Assembly (NCBI RefSeq): GCF_036271055.1
Contig: NZ_DATBBJ010000073.1
Span: 1-64,000, forward strand
Direction of reading: 5' to 3'
Length of the DNA: 64,000 nucleotides
Source: Scandinavium sp036271055
GTDB taxonomy: Bacteria; Pseudomonadota; Gammaproteobacteria; Enterobacterales; Enterobacteriaceae
The notes beneath the pieces are model-generated. The model searched no databases, was not told the DNA's origin, and worked only from the letters and a program-made list of their open reading frames with translations. Of this stretch, positions 8,460 to 18,116 are shown one piece after another. A program made the translations under genes and the position numbers. Position 1 is the first letter of the stretch; every line of letters starts with the position of its first letter.

Positions 8460-9389
8460 ATGACGCAATTTGCATTTGTGTTCCCAGGACAAGGTTCTCA
8501 GACTGTCGGCATGTTGGCTGAAATGTCTGAGACTTATCCGGTTATCAAAGAAACTTTTGCTGAGGCCTCTGCAGCGCTGGGTTACGATCTGTGGGCTTTG
8601 ACTCAACAGGGTCCGGCTGAAGAACTGAACAAAACCTGGCAAACTCAGCCTGCGCTGTTAACCGCTTCTGTCGCGTTGTATCGCGTGTGGCAACAGCAGG
8701 GCGGTAAAGCACCTGCATTACTGGCCGGTCATAGCCTCGGCGAATATTCTGCGCTGGTGTGTGCAGGCGTAATCGCCTTCGCCGATGCAGTACGCCTGGT
8801 TGAACTGCGCGGTAAATTCATGCAGGAAGCGGTCCCTGAAGGCACGGGTGGCATGTCTGCTATCATTGGTCTGGACGATGCCTCTATCGCTAAAGCGTGT
8901 GAAGAATCTGCCGAAGGGCAGGTGGTTTCTCCGGTGAACTTTAACTCCCCGGGGCAGGTTGTTATCGCAGGCCATAAAGAAGCCGTTGAGCGTGCGGGTG
9001 CTGCGTGTAAAGCCGCAGGCGCAAAACGTGCGCTGCCATTGCCGGTTAGCGTGCCGTCTCACTGCGCGCTGATGAAGCCTGCTGCTGAGAAACTGGCTGC
9101 TGAACTGGCAACTATCACGTTTAACGCACCGCAGATTCCGGTTATCAATAACGTCGATGTGAAATGCGAAACCGCCGCAGACGCCATTCGCGATGCGCTG
9201 GTTCGTCAACTTTATAGCCCGGTACAGTGGACAAAAACCGTTGAGTTTATGGCTTCCCAGGGCGTTGAACACCTGTATGAAGTGGGCCCGGGTAAAGTCC
9301 TCACCGGCCTGACAAAACGTATTGTTGACACCCTGACTGCTTCGGCCATTAACGAGCCTGCGGCAATGTCAGCGGCGCTTGAGCAATAA
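8460..9389 (+). CDS. fabD: Malonyl-CoA:ACP transacylase
   Basis: Transfers malonyl from CoA to ACP. 309 aa. FPGQGSQ oxyanion loop near the N terminus, nucleophile Ser in GHSLGEYSAL, catalytic His in VPSHCALM. The gene sits between fabH and fabG; its stop is 19 bases before the fabG ATG. Confidence 0.98.
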   Translation: MTQFAFVFPGQGSQTVGMLAEMSETYPVIKETFAEASAALGYDLWALTQQGPAEELNKTWQTQPALLTASVALYRVWQQQGGKAPALLAGHSLGEYSALVCAGVIAFADAVRLVELRGKFMQEAVPEGTGGMSAIIGLDDASIAKACEESAEGQVVSPVNFNSPGQVVIAGHKEAVERAGAACKAAGAKRALPLPVSVPSHCALMKPAAEKLAAELATITFNAPQIPVINNVDVKCETAADAIRDALVRQLYSPVQWTKTVEFMASQGVEHLYEVGPGKVLTGLTKRIVDTLTASAINEPAAMSAALEQ

Positions 9390-9408
9390 AAAGAGGAAAA
9401 GCAAAACC

Positions 9409-10143
9409 ATGAGTTTTGAAGGAAAAGTTGCACTGGTTACTGGTGCAAGTCGCGGCATTGGCCGCGCTATCGCTGAAACTCTCGTCGCCCGTGGCGCGAA
9501 AGTTGTCGGTACAGCTACCAGCGAAAGCGGTGCTCAGGCCATCAGCGATTATTTAGGTGCGAACGGTAAAGGTCTGATGTTGAATGTGACCGACCCGGCA
9601 TCTATCGAATCTGTTCTGGGAAATATTCGTGCAGAGTTTGGTGAAGTGGATATTCTGGTTAATAATGCCGGGATCACTCGTGATAACCTGTTAATGCGAA
9701 TGAAAGATGATGAGTGGAACGATATTCTCGAAACCAACTTGTCATCAGTTTTCCGTCTGTCAAAAGCGGTAATGCGAGCTATGATGAAGAAGCGTCATGG
9801 TCGTATTATCACTATCGGTTCTGTGGTGGGTACCATGGGAAATGCTGGTCAAGCCAACTACGCTGCGGCGAAAGCGGGTTTGATTGGTTTCAGTAAATCG
9901 TTGGCGCGTGAAGTCGCGTCCCGCGGTATTACTGTGAACGTTGTTGCTCCGGGCTTTATTGAAACGGACATGACGCGTGCGCTATCTGACGATCAGCGTG
10001 CGGGTATTCTGGCGCAAGTTCCTGCGGGTCGTCTCGGCGATGCAAAAGAAATCGCCAGTGCGGTTGCATTCTTAGCTTCTGACGAAGCAGGTTACATCTC
10101 TGGTGAAACCCTGCACGTTAACGGCGGAATGTACATGGTCTGA
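9409..10143 (+). CDS. fabG: 3-oxoacyl-ACP reductase
   Basis: NADPH-dependent reduction of 3-oxoacyl-ACP. SDR fold: TGASRGIGRA nucleotide loop, NNAG, catalytic Ser in IGSVVGTMGN, and YAAAK with Tyr/Lys. 244 aa. The ATG at 9409 (MSFEGKVALVTG) has an AAGAGGAAAA ribosome site; an upstream in-frame ATG within fabD is not used in the family. About 210 bases separate it from acpP. Confidence 0.98.
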   Translation: MSFEGKVALVTGASRGIGRAIAETLVARGAKVVGTATSESGAQAISDYLGANGKGLMLNVTDPASIESVLGNIRAEFGEVDILVNNAGITRDNLLMRMKDDEWNDILETNLSSVFRLSKAVMRAMMKKRHGRIITIGSVVGTMGNAGQANYAAAKAGLIGFSKSLAREVASRGITVNVVAPGFIETDMTRALSDDQRAGILAQVPAGRLGDAKEIASAVAFLASDEAGYISGETLHVNGGMYMV

Positions 10144-10353
10144 CCGTAGTTTGCACAAAAAGCTCAGGATCCGCACAGTCTGTGCGCTTCTGAGTAATAT
10201 TTCGTGCAAAATGATTTGCGTTATTAGGGCAAACACCCTCAAAATAGCGTAAAATCGTGGTATGACCTGCCGGGATTTAGTTGCAAATTTTTCAACATTT
10301 TATACACTACGAAAACCATCGCGAAAGCGAGTTTTGATAGGAAATTTAAGAGT

Positions 10354-10590
10354 ATGAGCACTATCGAAGAACGCGTTAAGAAAATTATCGGCGAACAGCT
10401 GGGCGTTAAGCAGGAAGAAGTTACCAACAATGCTTCCTTCGTTGAAGACCTGGGCGCTGATTCTCTTGACACCGTTGAGCTGGTAATGGCTCTGGAAGAA
10501 GAGTTTGATACTGAGATTCCGGACGAAGAAGCTGAGAAAATCACCACCGTTCAGGCTGCCATTGATTACATCAACGGTCACCAGGCGTAA
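10354..10590 (+). CDS. acpP: Acyl carrier protein
   Basis: 78-residue acidic carrier of growing acyl chains; Ser in [12 protein letters not shown] takes the 4'-phosphopantetheine. Almost identical to E. coli AcpP. Own leader of about 200 bases with a TAAAAT -10-like element at 10250-10255, and its own terminator, fitting the very high expression known for this gene. Confidence 0.99.
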
Positions 10591-10601
10591 GTGAACATCT
10601 C

Positions 10602-10635
10602 CAGGCGGTCATTCGACCGCCTGAGTTTTATCTTT
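10602..10635 (+). terminator. Terminator after acpP
   Basis: Nine-base perfect stem CAGGCGGTC / GACCGCCTG with loop ATTC (10602-10623), followed by the T-rich AGTTTTATCTTTT. Some read-through into fabF is expected because the T run is interrupted. Confidence 0.8.
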
Positions 10636-10678
10636 TAGTCCCACATCTCTCTTTTTTATCCCTCCCTGGAGGACAAGC

Positions 10679-11920
10679 GTGTCTAAGCGTCGTGTAGTTG
10701 TGACCGGACTTGGCATGTTGTCTCCTGTCGGCAATACCGTAGAGTCTACCTGGAAAGCTCTCCTTGCCGGTCAGAGCGGCATCAGCCTAATCGACCATTT
10801 CGATACTACCGCCTATGCAACGAAATTTGCTGGCTTAGTAAAGGATTTTAACTGTGAAGACATCATCTCGCGTAAAGAACAACGCAAGATGGATGCTTTC
10901 ATCCAATATGGAATTGTTGCAGGCTGGCAGGCCATGCAGGATTCTGGCCTTGAAGTGACGGAAGAGAACGCGACACGTATCGGAGCTGCAATTGGCTCTG
11001 GCATTGGCGGTCTTGGCCTCATCGAAGAAAACCACAGTTCTCTGGTTAATGGCGGCCCACGTAAGATCAGCCCCTTCTTCGTCCCGTCTACGATTGTTAA
11101 CATGGTGGCCGGTCATTTGACCATCATGTTTGGTCTTCGCGGCCCGAGTATTTCTATCGCCACGGCGTGCACCTCTGGTGTACACAACATCGGTCATGCG
11201 GCACGAATGATTGCCTATAACGATGCTGATGCCATGCTGGCGGGTGGAGCTGAAAAAGCGAGTACGCCACTGGGTGTAGGCGGTTTCGGTGCAGCGCGTG
11301 CGCTGTCGACCCGCAATGACAACCCACAGGCTGCAAGCCGTCCATGGGACAAAGATCGTGATGGTTTCGTGCTGGGTGACGGCGCGGGCATTATCATGCT
11401 CGAAGAGTACGAACACGCGAAAAAGCGTGGTGCAAAAATCTACGCAGAAGTTGTCGGTTTTGGTATGAGCAGCGATGCCTACCATATGACCTCTCCGCCA
11501 GAAAACGGCGCAGGTGCTGCACTGGCAATGGTGAATGCTATTCGCGATGCGGGTATCAGTCCGAGCCAGATTGGCTACGTCAACGCGCACGGAACCTCCA
11601 CGCCAGCGGGCGATATCGCCGAAACGCAGGCGGTGAAATCCGTGTTTGGTGACGCGGCGAGCCGCATCATGGTGAGTTCCACCAAATCTATGACCGGTCA
11701 CCTGCTTGGTGCTGCGGGTGCTGTTGAGTCGATTTACTCGATTCTGGCGCTCCGTGATCAGGCTGTTCCGCCAACCATCAACCTGGATAACCCGGAAGAT
11801 GGCTGCGACCTCGACTTCGTTCCGCACGAAGCGCGTCAGGTCAGCGGCATGGAGTACACACTGTGTAACTCCTTTGGCTTTGGTGGCACCAACGGGTCGC
11901 TGATCTTTAAAAAGGTCTGA
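10679..11920 (+). CDS. fabF: Beta-ketoacyl-ACP synthase II
   Basis: Elongating condensing enzyme, needed for the temperature-sensitive step from palmitoleate to cis-vaccenate. 413 aa. GTG start at 10679 after the strong site CTGGAGGACAAGC. Cys nucleophile in TACTSGVHNIGH, His in NAHGTSTPAGD and His in MTGHLLGAAG. Followed by a strong terminator. Confidence 0.98.
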   Translation: MSKRRVVVTGLGMLSPVGNTVESTWKALLAGQSGISLIDHFDTTAYATKFAGLVKDFNCEDIISRKEQRKMDAFIQYGIVAGWQAMQDSGLEVTEENATRIGAAIGSGIGGLGLIEENHSSLVNGGPRKISPFFVPSTIVNMVAGHLTIMFGLRGPSISIATACTSGVHNIGHAARMIAYNDADAMLAGGAEKASTPLGVGGFGAARALSTRNDNPQAASRPWDKDRDGFVLGDGAGIIMLEEYEHAKKRGAKIYAEVVGFGMSSDAYHMTSPPENGAGAALAMVNAIRDAGISPSQIGYVNAHGTSTPAGDIAETQAVKSVFGDAASRIMVSSTKSMTGHLLGAAGAVESIYSILALRDQAVPPTINLDNPEDGCDLDFVPHEARQVSGMEYTLCNSFGFGGTNGSLIFKKV

Positions 11921-11937
11921 TGCTCCGTTTTCGATGA

Positions 11938-11962
11938 AAAAGGCCTGCCATGCAGGCCTTTT
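11938..11962 (+). terminator. Terminator after fabF
   Basis: AAAGGCCTGC / GCAGGCCTTT stem with a CAT loop, then TTTTC. A-rich 5' arm and T-rich 3' arm make it potentially bidirectional. Confidence 0.85.
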
Positions 11963-12033
11963 CTTTAAGGTTTCTCCTCTTGAGAATCACCGTTCCCCCT
12001 GCCAGACTAACGGGCCACTGATAAGGAGCCGCT

Positions 12034-12849
12034 ATGTTCTTGATTAATGGTGTGGAACAGGATTCGCTCGCCGCCAACGACCGCAGTGTCCAGTTTGGCG
12101 ATGGCTGCTTTACGACCGCTCGTATACGCAACAGCACCCCTGAGTTTTTTGAAAAACACCTCCAGCGCTTGCAGGCGGCTTGTCGTGCGTTAATGATCCC
12201 CTTTAACGAGTGGACGATGCTCGGCAATGAGATGCTGTCATTGGCGCAAAAGCATCACGACGGGGTGTTGAAAGTGATTCTGACACGCGGTAGCGGTGGG
12301 CGAGGGTATAGCCCTGCAGCTTGCCAGAATCCGACGCGGATCCTCTCGGTTTCTCCAGCACCCGCGCACTATTCCCTTTGGCAGCAGCAGGGTATAACCC
12401 TGACCCTGAGTCCGGTTCGACTTGGGCGCAATCCGATGCTTGCAGGTATAAAACACCTGAATCGCCTGGAGCAAGTCTTGGTCCGTGCGCATCTGGAACA
12501 GACCGATGCCGAAGACGCCCTGGTGCTTGACAGTGATGGGTGGGTTACGGAATGCTGTGCGGCGAATTTATTCTGGCGAGCAGGCGATACTGTTTTTACG
12601 CCGCGCCTGGATCATGCTGGCGTCAACGGCATCATGCGTCAGCACTGTCTTGCTTTGCTGGCACAAAGTCGGTTTCGCGTTGTCGAAATCAATGCGCGGG
12701 AAGAGGCGGTTCGCCAGGCTGATGAAGTGCTGGTGTGCAACGCGTTAATGCCCGTCGTTCCCGTCAATCAATTTGCTGACGCTCGCTATCTTTCACGCGA
12801 GTTGTTTGAATTTTTAGCCCCCCTTTGTGAGCCATCGAATAAGTCATGA
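12034..12849 (+). CDS. pabC: Aminodeoxychorismate lyase
   Basis: PLP enzyme that releases pyruvate from 4-amino-4-deoxychorismate to give p-aminobenzoate for folate. Fold-type IV aminotransferase, 271 aa; GDGCFTTARI near the N terminus, the PLP-lysine region around IKHLNRLEQVL, and VTECCAANLFW. It overlaps mltG by ATGA. Encoded in the same operon as mltG-tmk-holB-ycfH. Confidence 0.96.
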   Translation: MFLINGVEQDSLAANDRSVQFGDGCFTTARIRNSTPEFFEKHLQRLQAACRALMIPFNEWTMLGNEMLSLAQKHHDGVLKVILTRGSGGRGYSPAACQNPTRILSVSPAPAHYSLWQQQGITLTLSPVRLGRNPMLAGIKHLNRLEQVLVRAHLEQTDAEDALVLDSDGWVTECCAANLFWRAGDTVFTPRLDHAGVNGIMRQHCLALLAQSRFRVVEINAREEAVRQADEVLVCNALMPVVPVNQFADARYLSRELFEFLAPLCEPSNKS

Positions 12850-13868
12850 AGAAAATGTTTCGATTTGTCCTCCTGCTGTTAGTGGCGTTTGCGGTTGCCG
12901 CAGGCGTTGGAATGTGGAAAGTCCGCGAGCTCGCGAACAGCAAAATCCTGATTAAAGATGAAACCATCTTTACCCTTAAAGCGGGTACGGGCCGTCTGGT
13001 GCTGGGTGATTCGCTTTATGCTGAGAAAGTCATTAATCGCCCGCGTGTGTTCCAGTGGTTGCTTCGTGTCGAGCCAGAGTTGTCGCACTTCAAAGCCGGG
13101 ACCTATCGTTTAACGCCGGGGATGAGCGTGCGCGAAATGCTGCAATTGCTCGCTAGCGGGAAAGAGGCTCAATTCCCACTGCGCTTTATCGAAGGTATGC
13201 GGGTCAGCGATTATCTCAAACAGCTTCGTGAAGCGCCGTACGTCAAACACACGCTGAAAGATGATTCGTATGCAACGCTCGCAGAAGCGTTGAAAATGGA
13301 ACATGCAGACTGGGTTGAAGGCTGGTTTTGGCCGGATACCTGGATGTACACCGCTAACACCACCGATTTGCAGATCCTTAAGCGCGCCCACCTGAAAATG
13401 GTCAATGCTGTGGAAGCCGCGTGGAAAGACAAAGCGGATAACCTGCCGTATCAAAATCAAAACCAACTGGTGACGATGGCCTCGATTATTGAGAAAGAGA
13501 CTGCTGTTGCCGGTGAGCGTGACAAAGTGGCTTCAGTGTTTATCAACCGCCTGCGGATTGGCATGCGTCTGCAAACCGATCCGACGGTTATTTACGGCAT
13601 GGGTGAGAGCTATAATGGCAAGCTGAGCCGCAAAGATCTTGAGACACCAACGGCGTACAATACTTATGTGATTGCCGGTATGCCGCCAGGACCGATCGCA
13701 ACTCCGGGCGAAGCGTCGCTTAACGCGGCAGCGCATCCGGCAAAAACGCCGTATCTCTATTTTGTCGCCGACGGTAAAGGCGGTCACTCGTTTAACACCA
13801 ATCTGGCGAGCCACAATCGTTCAGTACAGGATTACCTGAAAGCACTTAAGGAAAAAAATGCACAGTAA
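12846..13868 (+). CDS. mltG: Endolytic murein transglycosylase MltG
   Basis: Inner-membrane YceG-family lytic transglycosylase thought to terminate nascent glycan strands. One N-terminal membrane segment (about residues 5-24), a LysM-like subdomain, and the catalytic Glu in ASIIEKETAV. 340 aa, as in E. coli. Its stop overlaps tmk by 11 bases. Confidence 0.96.
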   Translation: MKKMFRFVLLLLVAFAVAAGVGMWKVRELANSKILIKDETIFTLKAGTGRLVLGDSLYAEKVINRPRVFQWLLRVEPELSHFKAGTYRLTPGMSVREMLQLLASGKEAQFPLRFIEGMRVSDYLKQLREAPYVKHTLKDDSYATLAEALKMEHADWVEGWFWPDTWMYTANTTDLQILKRAHLKMVNAVEAAWKDKADNLPYQNQNQLVTMASIIEKETAVAGERDKVASVFINRLRIGMRLQTDPTVIYGMGESYNGKLSRKDLETPTAYNTYVIAGMPPGPIATPGEASLNAAAHPAKTPYLYFVADGKGGHSFNTNLASHNRSVQDYLKALKEKNAQ

Positions 13869-14499
13869 GTATATCGTCATCGAAGGCCTGGAAGGCGCAG
13901 GCAAAACCACCGCGCGTAATCTGGTGGTGGAAACCCTCGAGCAGATGGGTGTGCGTGAACTGGTGTTTACCCGCGAACCGGGCGGTACGGTGCTTGCGGA
14001 AAAGCTCCGCAGTTTGGTGCTGGATATTAAATCTGTCGGTGATGAGGTCATCACGGATAAAGCGGAAGTGCTGATGTTTTATGCGGCGCGCGTGCAGCTC
14101 GTTGATACGGTGATTAAACCGGCACTGGCAGAAGGCAAATGGGTGATTGGCGACAGGCATGATCTGTCGACACAGGCCTATCAGGGCGGCGGTCGCGGTA
14201 TCGATCAACATTTGCTCGCCACTTTGCGTGATGCGGTGCTGGGCGATTTCCGTCCGGACCTGACGTTGTATCTGGATGTCACGCCGGAAGTGGGCCTTAA
14301 ACGCGCGCGCGCGCGTGGCGATCTGGATCGTATCGAACAAGAGTCCTTTAACTTCTTCCACCGTACCCGCGCCCGTTATCTTGAGCTGGCAGCGCAGGAT
14401 CCTTCCATTCGTACCATTGATGCCACCCAGTCACTGGAAAGCGTGGCACAGGCTATCCGCAGTACGCTGAAAACCTGGGTTGAGGAGCAGGGCGCATGA
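13858..14499 (+). CDS. tmk: Thymidylate kinase
   Basis: Phosphorylates dTMP to dTDP. P-loop EGLEGAGKTTARN at the N terminus, DR-type motif GDRHDLSTQAYQGGGR, and an Arg-rich LID, RARARGDLDRIE. 213 aa. Overlaps both neighbours (mltG and holB). Confidence 0.98.
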   Translation: MHSKYIVIEGLEGAGKTTARNLVVETLEQMGVRELVFTREPGGTVLAEKLRSLVLDIKSVGDEVITDKAEVLMFYAARVQLVDTVIKPALAEGKWVIGDRHDLSTQAYQGGGRGIDQHLLATLRDAVLGDFRPDLTLYLDVTPEVGLKRARARGDLDRIEQESFNFFHRTRARYLELAAQDPSIRTIDATQSLESVAQAIRSTLKTWVEEQGA

Positions 14500-15500
14500 A
14501 ATGGTATCCGTGGTTGCGCCCACCGTTTGAACAACTGGTCGGAAGCTATCAGTCCGGACGCGGCCATCATGCATTGTTAGTCCAGGCTCTGCCGGGCATG
14601 GGTGCGGACGCGCTGGTTTATGCGCTGGTACGCTTTCAAATGTGCCACACGCCTGACGGACAGAAAAGCTGCGGAAAATGCCACAGCTGCCAACTGATGC
14701 AGGCGGGAACACACCCGGATTACTACCATTTAGTGCCGGAAAAAGGCAAAAACACCCTCGGCGTCGATGCAGTGCGCGAAATCACTGAGAAGCTCTATGA
14801 GCATGCCCGCTTGGGTGGCGCTAAAGTGGTGTGGGTCAGCAATGCGGCATTGCTGACGGAAGCGGCGGCCAATGCCCTGTTGAAAACGCTTGAGGAGCCG
14901 CCAGAAAATACGTGGTTCTTCCTGCAATGCGAGGAGCCCGCGCGTCTGTTGGCCACATTACGAAGTCGCTGCCGTCATTTCCATCTGGCACCTCCGGCTG
15001 AAAACTATGGCATGGCGTGGCTTGGCAGGGAGGTGACAACGTCACAAGAAAACCTGCTGACAGCGCTACGCTTAACGGCAGGCGCACCCGCTGCCGCGCT
15101 GGAACTGCTGGCAGAATCGCGTTTTGCGCCACGCCAGCAACTCTGCGCTGCGCTTGATGCGGCACTGCAAAGCGGCGACTGGTTGTCACTGTTGCCTGTT
15201 CTTAATCATGATCAGGTTGCGGAGCGCCTTTACTGGCTTTCATCGCTACTGCTGGATGCACAGAAACTCCAGCAGGGTATAACGCTTTTGACCAATGTGG
15301 ATGCATGGGCGCTGGTGCAGCGGGTGGCGAGTCACCTTTCCGCTGCGCGGTTACAGGCGATGACGCACGATGCCTGTGAGTGCCGTGAACAACTGCTCAA
15401 CGTAACTGGCCTTAACCGTGAACTGATGCTCAACGATCGCTTATTACGCTGGGAGCACTGGCTGCAATCCGCAAGCCGGTTACCGATCCCCCATCCGTAA
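14496..15500 (+). CDS. holB: DNA polymerase III delta' subunit
   Basis: Clamp-loader subunit. 334 aa. Four cysteines in CHTPDGQKSCGKCHSC form the zinc module; sensor-like NALLKTLEEPP; the P-loop is degenerate (ALPGMGADALV) as usual for delta', which does not hydrolyse ATP. Overlaps tmk by 4 bases. Confidence 0.96.
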   Translation: MKWYPWLRPPFEQLVGSYQSGRGHHALLVQALPGMGADALVYALVRFQMCHTPDGQKSCGKCHSCQLMQAGTHPDYYHLVPEKGKNTLGVDAVREITEKLYEHARLGGAKVVWVSNAALLTEAAANALLKTLEEPPENTWFFLQCEEPARLLATLRSRCRHFHLAPPAENYGMAWLGREVTTSQENLLTALRLTAGAPAAALELLAESRFAPRQQLCAALDAALQSGDWLSLLPVLNHDQVAERLYWLSSLLLDAQKLQQGITLLTNVDAWALVQRVASHLSAARLQAMTHDACECREQLLNVTGLNRELMLNDRLLRWEHWLQSASRLPIPHP

Positions 15501-15526
15501 GACGTACATTTCTTAAGAGAAACAAT

Positions 15527-16321
15527 ATGCTTTTAGTCGACTCACACTGCCACCTTGATGGCCTGGATTATCAATCGCTGCATAAAAATGTGGACGATGT
15601 ACTGGCGAAAGCCGCTGCGCGGGATGTGAAGTTCTGCCTGGCCGTGGCGACGACGTTGCCGGGTTACCGCTCGATGCGCGATTTAGTAGGGCAGCGCGAT
15701 AACGTGGTGTTCTCCTGCGGCGTTCATCCGCTCAATCAGGACGAAGCCTACGCGGTAGAAGACCTGCGTCGGATGGCGGCAGAAGAGGGCGTGGTGGCGA
15801 TGGGCGAGACCGGTCTCGATTATTATTACACGCCGGAAACTAAAGTCCGTCAGCAGGAATCTTTTGCAGATCACATCCGCATTGGCCGTGAACTGAATAA
15901 GCCAGTGATCGTGCATACCCGCGATGCCCGCGAAGATACGCTGGCGATTCTGCGTGATGAAAAGGTGACGGATTGCGGTGGCGTACTACACTGTTTCACT
16001 GAGGACACAGAGACGGCGGGGAAACTACTCGATCTGGGCTTTTATATCTCGTTCTCTGGCATTCTGACGTTTCGTAATGCAGAACAACTGCGCGAAGCGG
16101 CGCGCTATGTCCCGCTGGATAGAATCCTGGTCGAGACTGATTCACCGTATCTGGCGCCTGTTCCGCATCGCGGGAAAGAGAACCAGCCGGCGATGACGCG
16201 TGATGTCGCAGAGTATATGGCTGTACTGAAAGGGGTTACGCTCGAAAAACTGGCGCAGCAGACCACCGAAAACTTCGCCACGCTGTTCCATATAGACCCC
16301 GCCCGCCTGCAATCTGCCTGA
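15527..16321 (+). CDS. ycfH: TatD-family metal-dependent hydrolase YcfH
   Basis: Amidohydrolase-like TIM barrel of 264 aa. Metal ligands visible: HCHLD at the N terminus, GETGLDYYY, VIVHTRDA, LHCFT, and ETDSPYLAP. Likely DNase or D-aminoacyl hydrolase by homology with TatD; the exact substrate is not settled. Last gene of the pabC-mltG-tmk-holB run. Confidence 0.93.
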   Translation: MLLVDSHCHLDGLDYQSLHKNVDDVLAKAAARDVKFCLAVATTLPGYRSMRDLVGQRDNVVFSCGVHPLNQDEAYAVEDLRRMAAEEGVVAMGETGLDYYYTPETKVRQQESFADHIRIGRELNKPVIVHTRDAREDTLAILRDEKVTDCGGVLHCFTEDTETAGKLLDLGFYISFSGILTFRNAEQLREAARYVPLDRILVETDSPYLAPVPHRGKENQPAMTRDVAEYMAVLKGVTLEKLAQQTTENFATLFHIDPARLQSA

Positions 16322-16330
16322 TTAGCCAGC

Positions 16331-16356
16331 TTATTTTAAAGCTCGTAATTAATAAT
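16331..16356. promoter_or_regulatory. Upstream Mlc operator of ptsG
   Basis: TTATTTTA-N7-GTAATTAATAA matches the pattern of the downstream Mlc operator at 16499-16524. The centre-to-centre distance of 168 bases agrees with the two Mlc sites described upstream of E. coli ptsG. Confidence 0.65.
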
Positions 16357-16467
16357 CAAAGCGAGTAAAGTTCACCGCCGCAAAAGGGGTGGTGAACACT
16401 CTCTTTGTAACCAACAGAAACAACTTTTGTAAAATAGTGCAAGGTTTTCAGGATTTGCTAACCGAAG

Positions 16468-16483
16468 TGTGATGGTTATCAAA
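16468..16483. promoter_or_regulatory. CRP site of ptsG
   Basis: TGTGATGGTTATCAAA fits TGTGA-N6-TCACA with one half perfect and one mismatch. It lies about 40 bases upstream of the Mlc operator that covers the start site, as expected for CRP activation of the main ptsG promoter. Confidence 0.75.
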
Positions 16484-16498
16484 CAAAAACAAATCGAA

Positions 16499-16524
16499 TT
16501 ATTTTACTCTGCGTAATAAATAAA
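16499..16524. promoter_or_regulatory. Mlc operator at the main ptsG promoter
   Basis: TTATTTTACTCTGCGTAATAAATAAA is almost identical to the Mlc operator at the E. coli ptsG P1 promoter. Mlc is released when EIICB-Glc transports glucose, inducing ptsG. Confidence 0.8.
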
Positions 16525-16601
16525 AGGACACTTAGATGTCCTGTATACGGCAAGGTTCTCCCCCCTCGCCAATGCGTGAAGCGTAAAAAAAAAGCACAAA
16601 T

Positions 16602-16619
16602 ACTCAGGAGCACTCTCAA
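16602..16619 (+). promoter_or_regulatory. SgrS small-RNA pairing site over the ptsG ribosome site
   Basis: ACTCAGGAGCACTCTCAA directly precedes the ptsG ATG and is the same as the E. coli sequence bound by SgrS during glucose-phosphate stress. It includes the Shine-Dalgarno AGGAG. Confidence 0.75.
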
Positions 16620-16620
16620 T

Positions 16621-18057
16621 ATGTTCAAGAATGCATTTGCTAACCTGCAGAAGGTCGGTAAATCGCTGATGCTGCCAGTATCCGTACTGCCTATCGCAGG
16701 TATCCTGCTGGGCGTCGGTTCTGCAAACTTCAGTTGGCTGCCAGCCGTCGTCTCTCATGTTATGGCTGAAGCAGGTGGTTCTGTTTTCGCAAACATGCCA
16801 CTGATCTTCGCTATCGGTGTAGCCCTCGGCTTTACCAATAACGATGGCGTATCAGCCCTGGCTTCCGTTGTCGCGTACGGCATCATGGTGAAAACCATGG
16901 CGGTGGTTGCGCCTCTGGTTCTGCATTTACCTGCTGAAGAGATCGCAGCAAAACACCTGGCTGATACCGGTGTTCTCGGCGGCATCATCTCCGGTGCGAT
17001 TGCGGCGTATATGTTCAACCGCTTCTACCGCATCAAGCTGCCTGAGTATCTGGGCTTCTTCGCGGGCAAGCGCTTTGTACCGATCATCTCCGGTCTCGCG
17101 GCTATCTTTACCGGCGTTGTACTGTCCTTTATCTGGCCACCAATTGGTACAGCTATTCAGGACTTCTCTCAGTGGGCTGCTTACCAGAACCCGGTTGTCG
17201 CGTTCGGTATCTACGGCTTCATTGAGCGCTGCCTGGTACCATTCGGTCTGCACCACATCTGGAACGTTCCTTTCCAGATGCAGATTGGTGAATACACCAA
17301 CGCAGCCGGTCAGGTATTCCACGGTGACATCCCACGTTACATGGCAGGCGACCCAACTGCAGGCAAACTGTCTGGCGGCTTCCTGTTCAAAATGTACGGT
17401 CTGCCAGCTGCTGCGATCGCTATCTGGCACTCAGCAAAACCTGAGAACCGTGCGAAAGTGGGCGGCATCATGATCTCCGCAGCGTTGACCTCGTTCCTGA
17501 CCGGTATCACCGAGCCAATCGAGTTCTCGTTCATGTTCGTTGCGCCGATCCTGTACATCATCCACGCGATTCTGGCTGGTCTGGCATTCCCAATCTGTAT
17601 TCTGCTGGGTATGCGTGACGGTACGTCCTTCTCGCACGGCCTGATCGACTTTGTCGTTCTGTCCGGTAACAGCAGCAAGCTGTGGCTGTTCCCAATCGTG
17701 GGTCTGTGCTACGCAGCGGTGTACTACACCGTGTTCCGTGTGCTGATTAAAGCACTGGATCTGAAAACCCCAGGTCGTGAAGACGCGAGCGAAGATTCCA
17801 AAGGCGCAACTGCCAGCGGCGAAATGGCTCCGGCTCTGATCGCGGCATTCGGCGGTAAAGAAAACATCACTAACCTCGACGCCTGTATCACGCGTCTGCG
17901 TGTCAGCGTTGCCGATGTGGCAAAAGTTGACCAGCCAGGCCTGAAAAAACTGGGTGCGGCAGGTGTGGTCGTTGCAGGTTCCGGCGTTCAGGCTATTTTC
18001 GGTACTAAATCCGATAACCTGAAAACCGAAATGGATGAATACATCCGCAACAGCTAA
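16621..18057 (+). CDS. ptsG: Glucose-specific PTS enzyme IICB
   Basis: Glucose uptake and phosphorylation, inner membrane. 478 aa. N-terminal IIC domain with multiple membrane segments and the GITEPIEFSFMF signature; C-terminal IIB domain with the phosphorylated Cys in NLDACITRLRVSV. Start is MFKNAFANLQKVGKSLM at 16621, after the SgrS-type leader; an upstream ATG in frame lies in the leader. Own promoter region and terminator. Confidence 0.98.
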   Translation: MFKNAFANLQKVGKSLMLPVSVLPIAGILLGVGSANFSWLPAVVSHVMAEAGGSVFANMPLIFAIGVALGFTNNDGVSALASVVAYGIMVKTMAVVAPLVLHLPAEEIAAKHLADTGVLGGIISGAIAAYMFNRFYRIKLPEYLGFFAGKRFVPIISGLAAIFTGVVLSFIWPPIGTAIQDFSQWAAYQNPVVAFGIYGFIERCLVPFGLHHIWNVPFQMQIGEYTNAAGQVFHGDIPRYMAGDPTAGKLSGGFLFKMYGLPAAAIAIWHSAKPENRAKVGGIMISAALTSFLTGITEPIEFSFMFVAPILYIIHAILAGLAFPICILLGMRDGTSFSHGLIDFVVLSGNSSKLWLFPIVGLCYAAVYYTVFRVLIKALDLKTPGREDASEDSKGATASGEMAPALIAAFGGKENITNLDACITRLRVSVADVAKVDQPGLKKLGAAGVVVAGSGVQAIFGTKSDNLKTEMDEYIRNS

Positions 18058-18077
18058 GACGTGATGTTGGGGAGACT

Positions 18078-18104
18078 AAGGCAGCCGAATGGCTGCCTTT
18101 TTTA
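18078..18104 (+). terminator. Terminator after ptsG
   Basis: AAGGCAGCC / GGCTGCCTT stem with loop GAAT, then a T run. It separates ptsG from the convergent fhuE. Confidence 0.85.
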
Positions 18105-18116
18105 TTGTCTGATTGA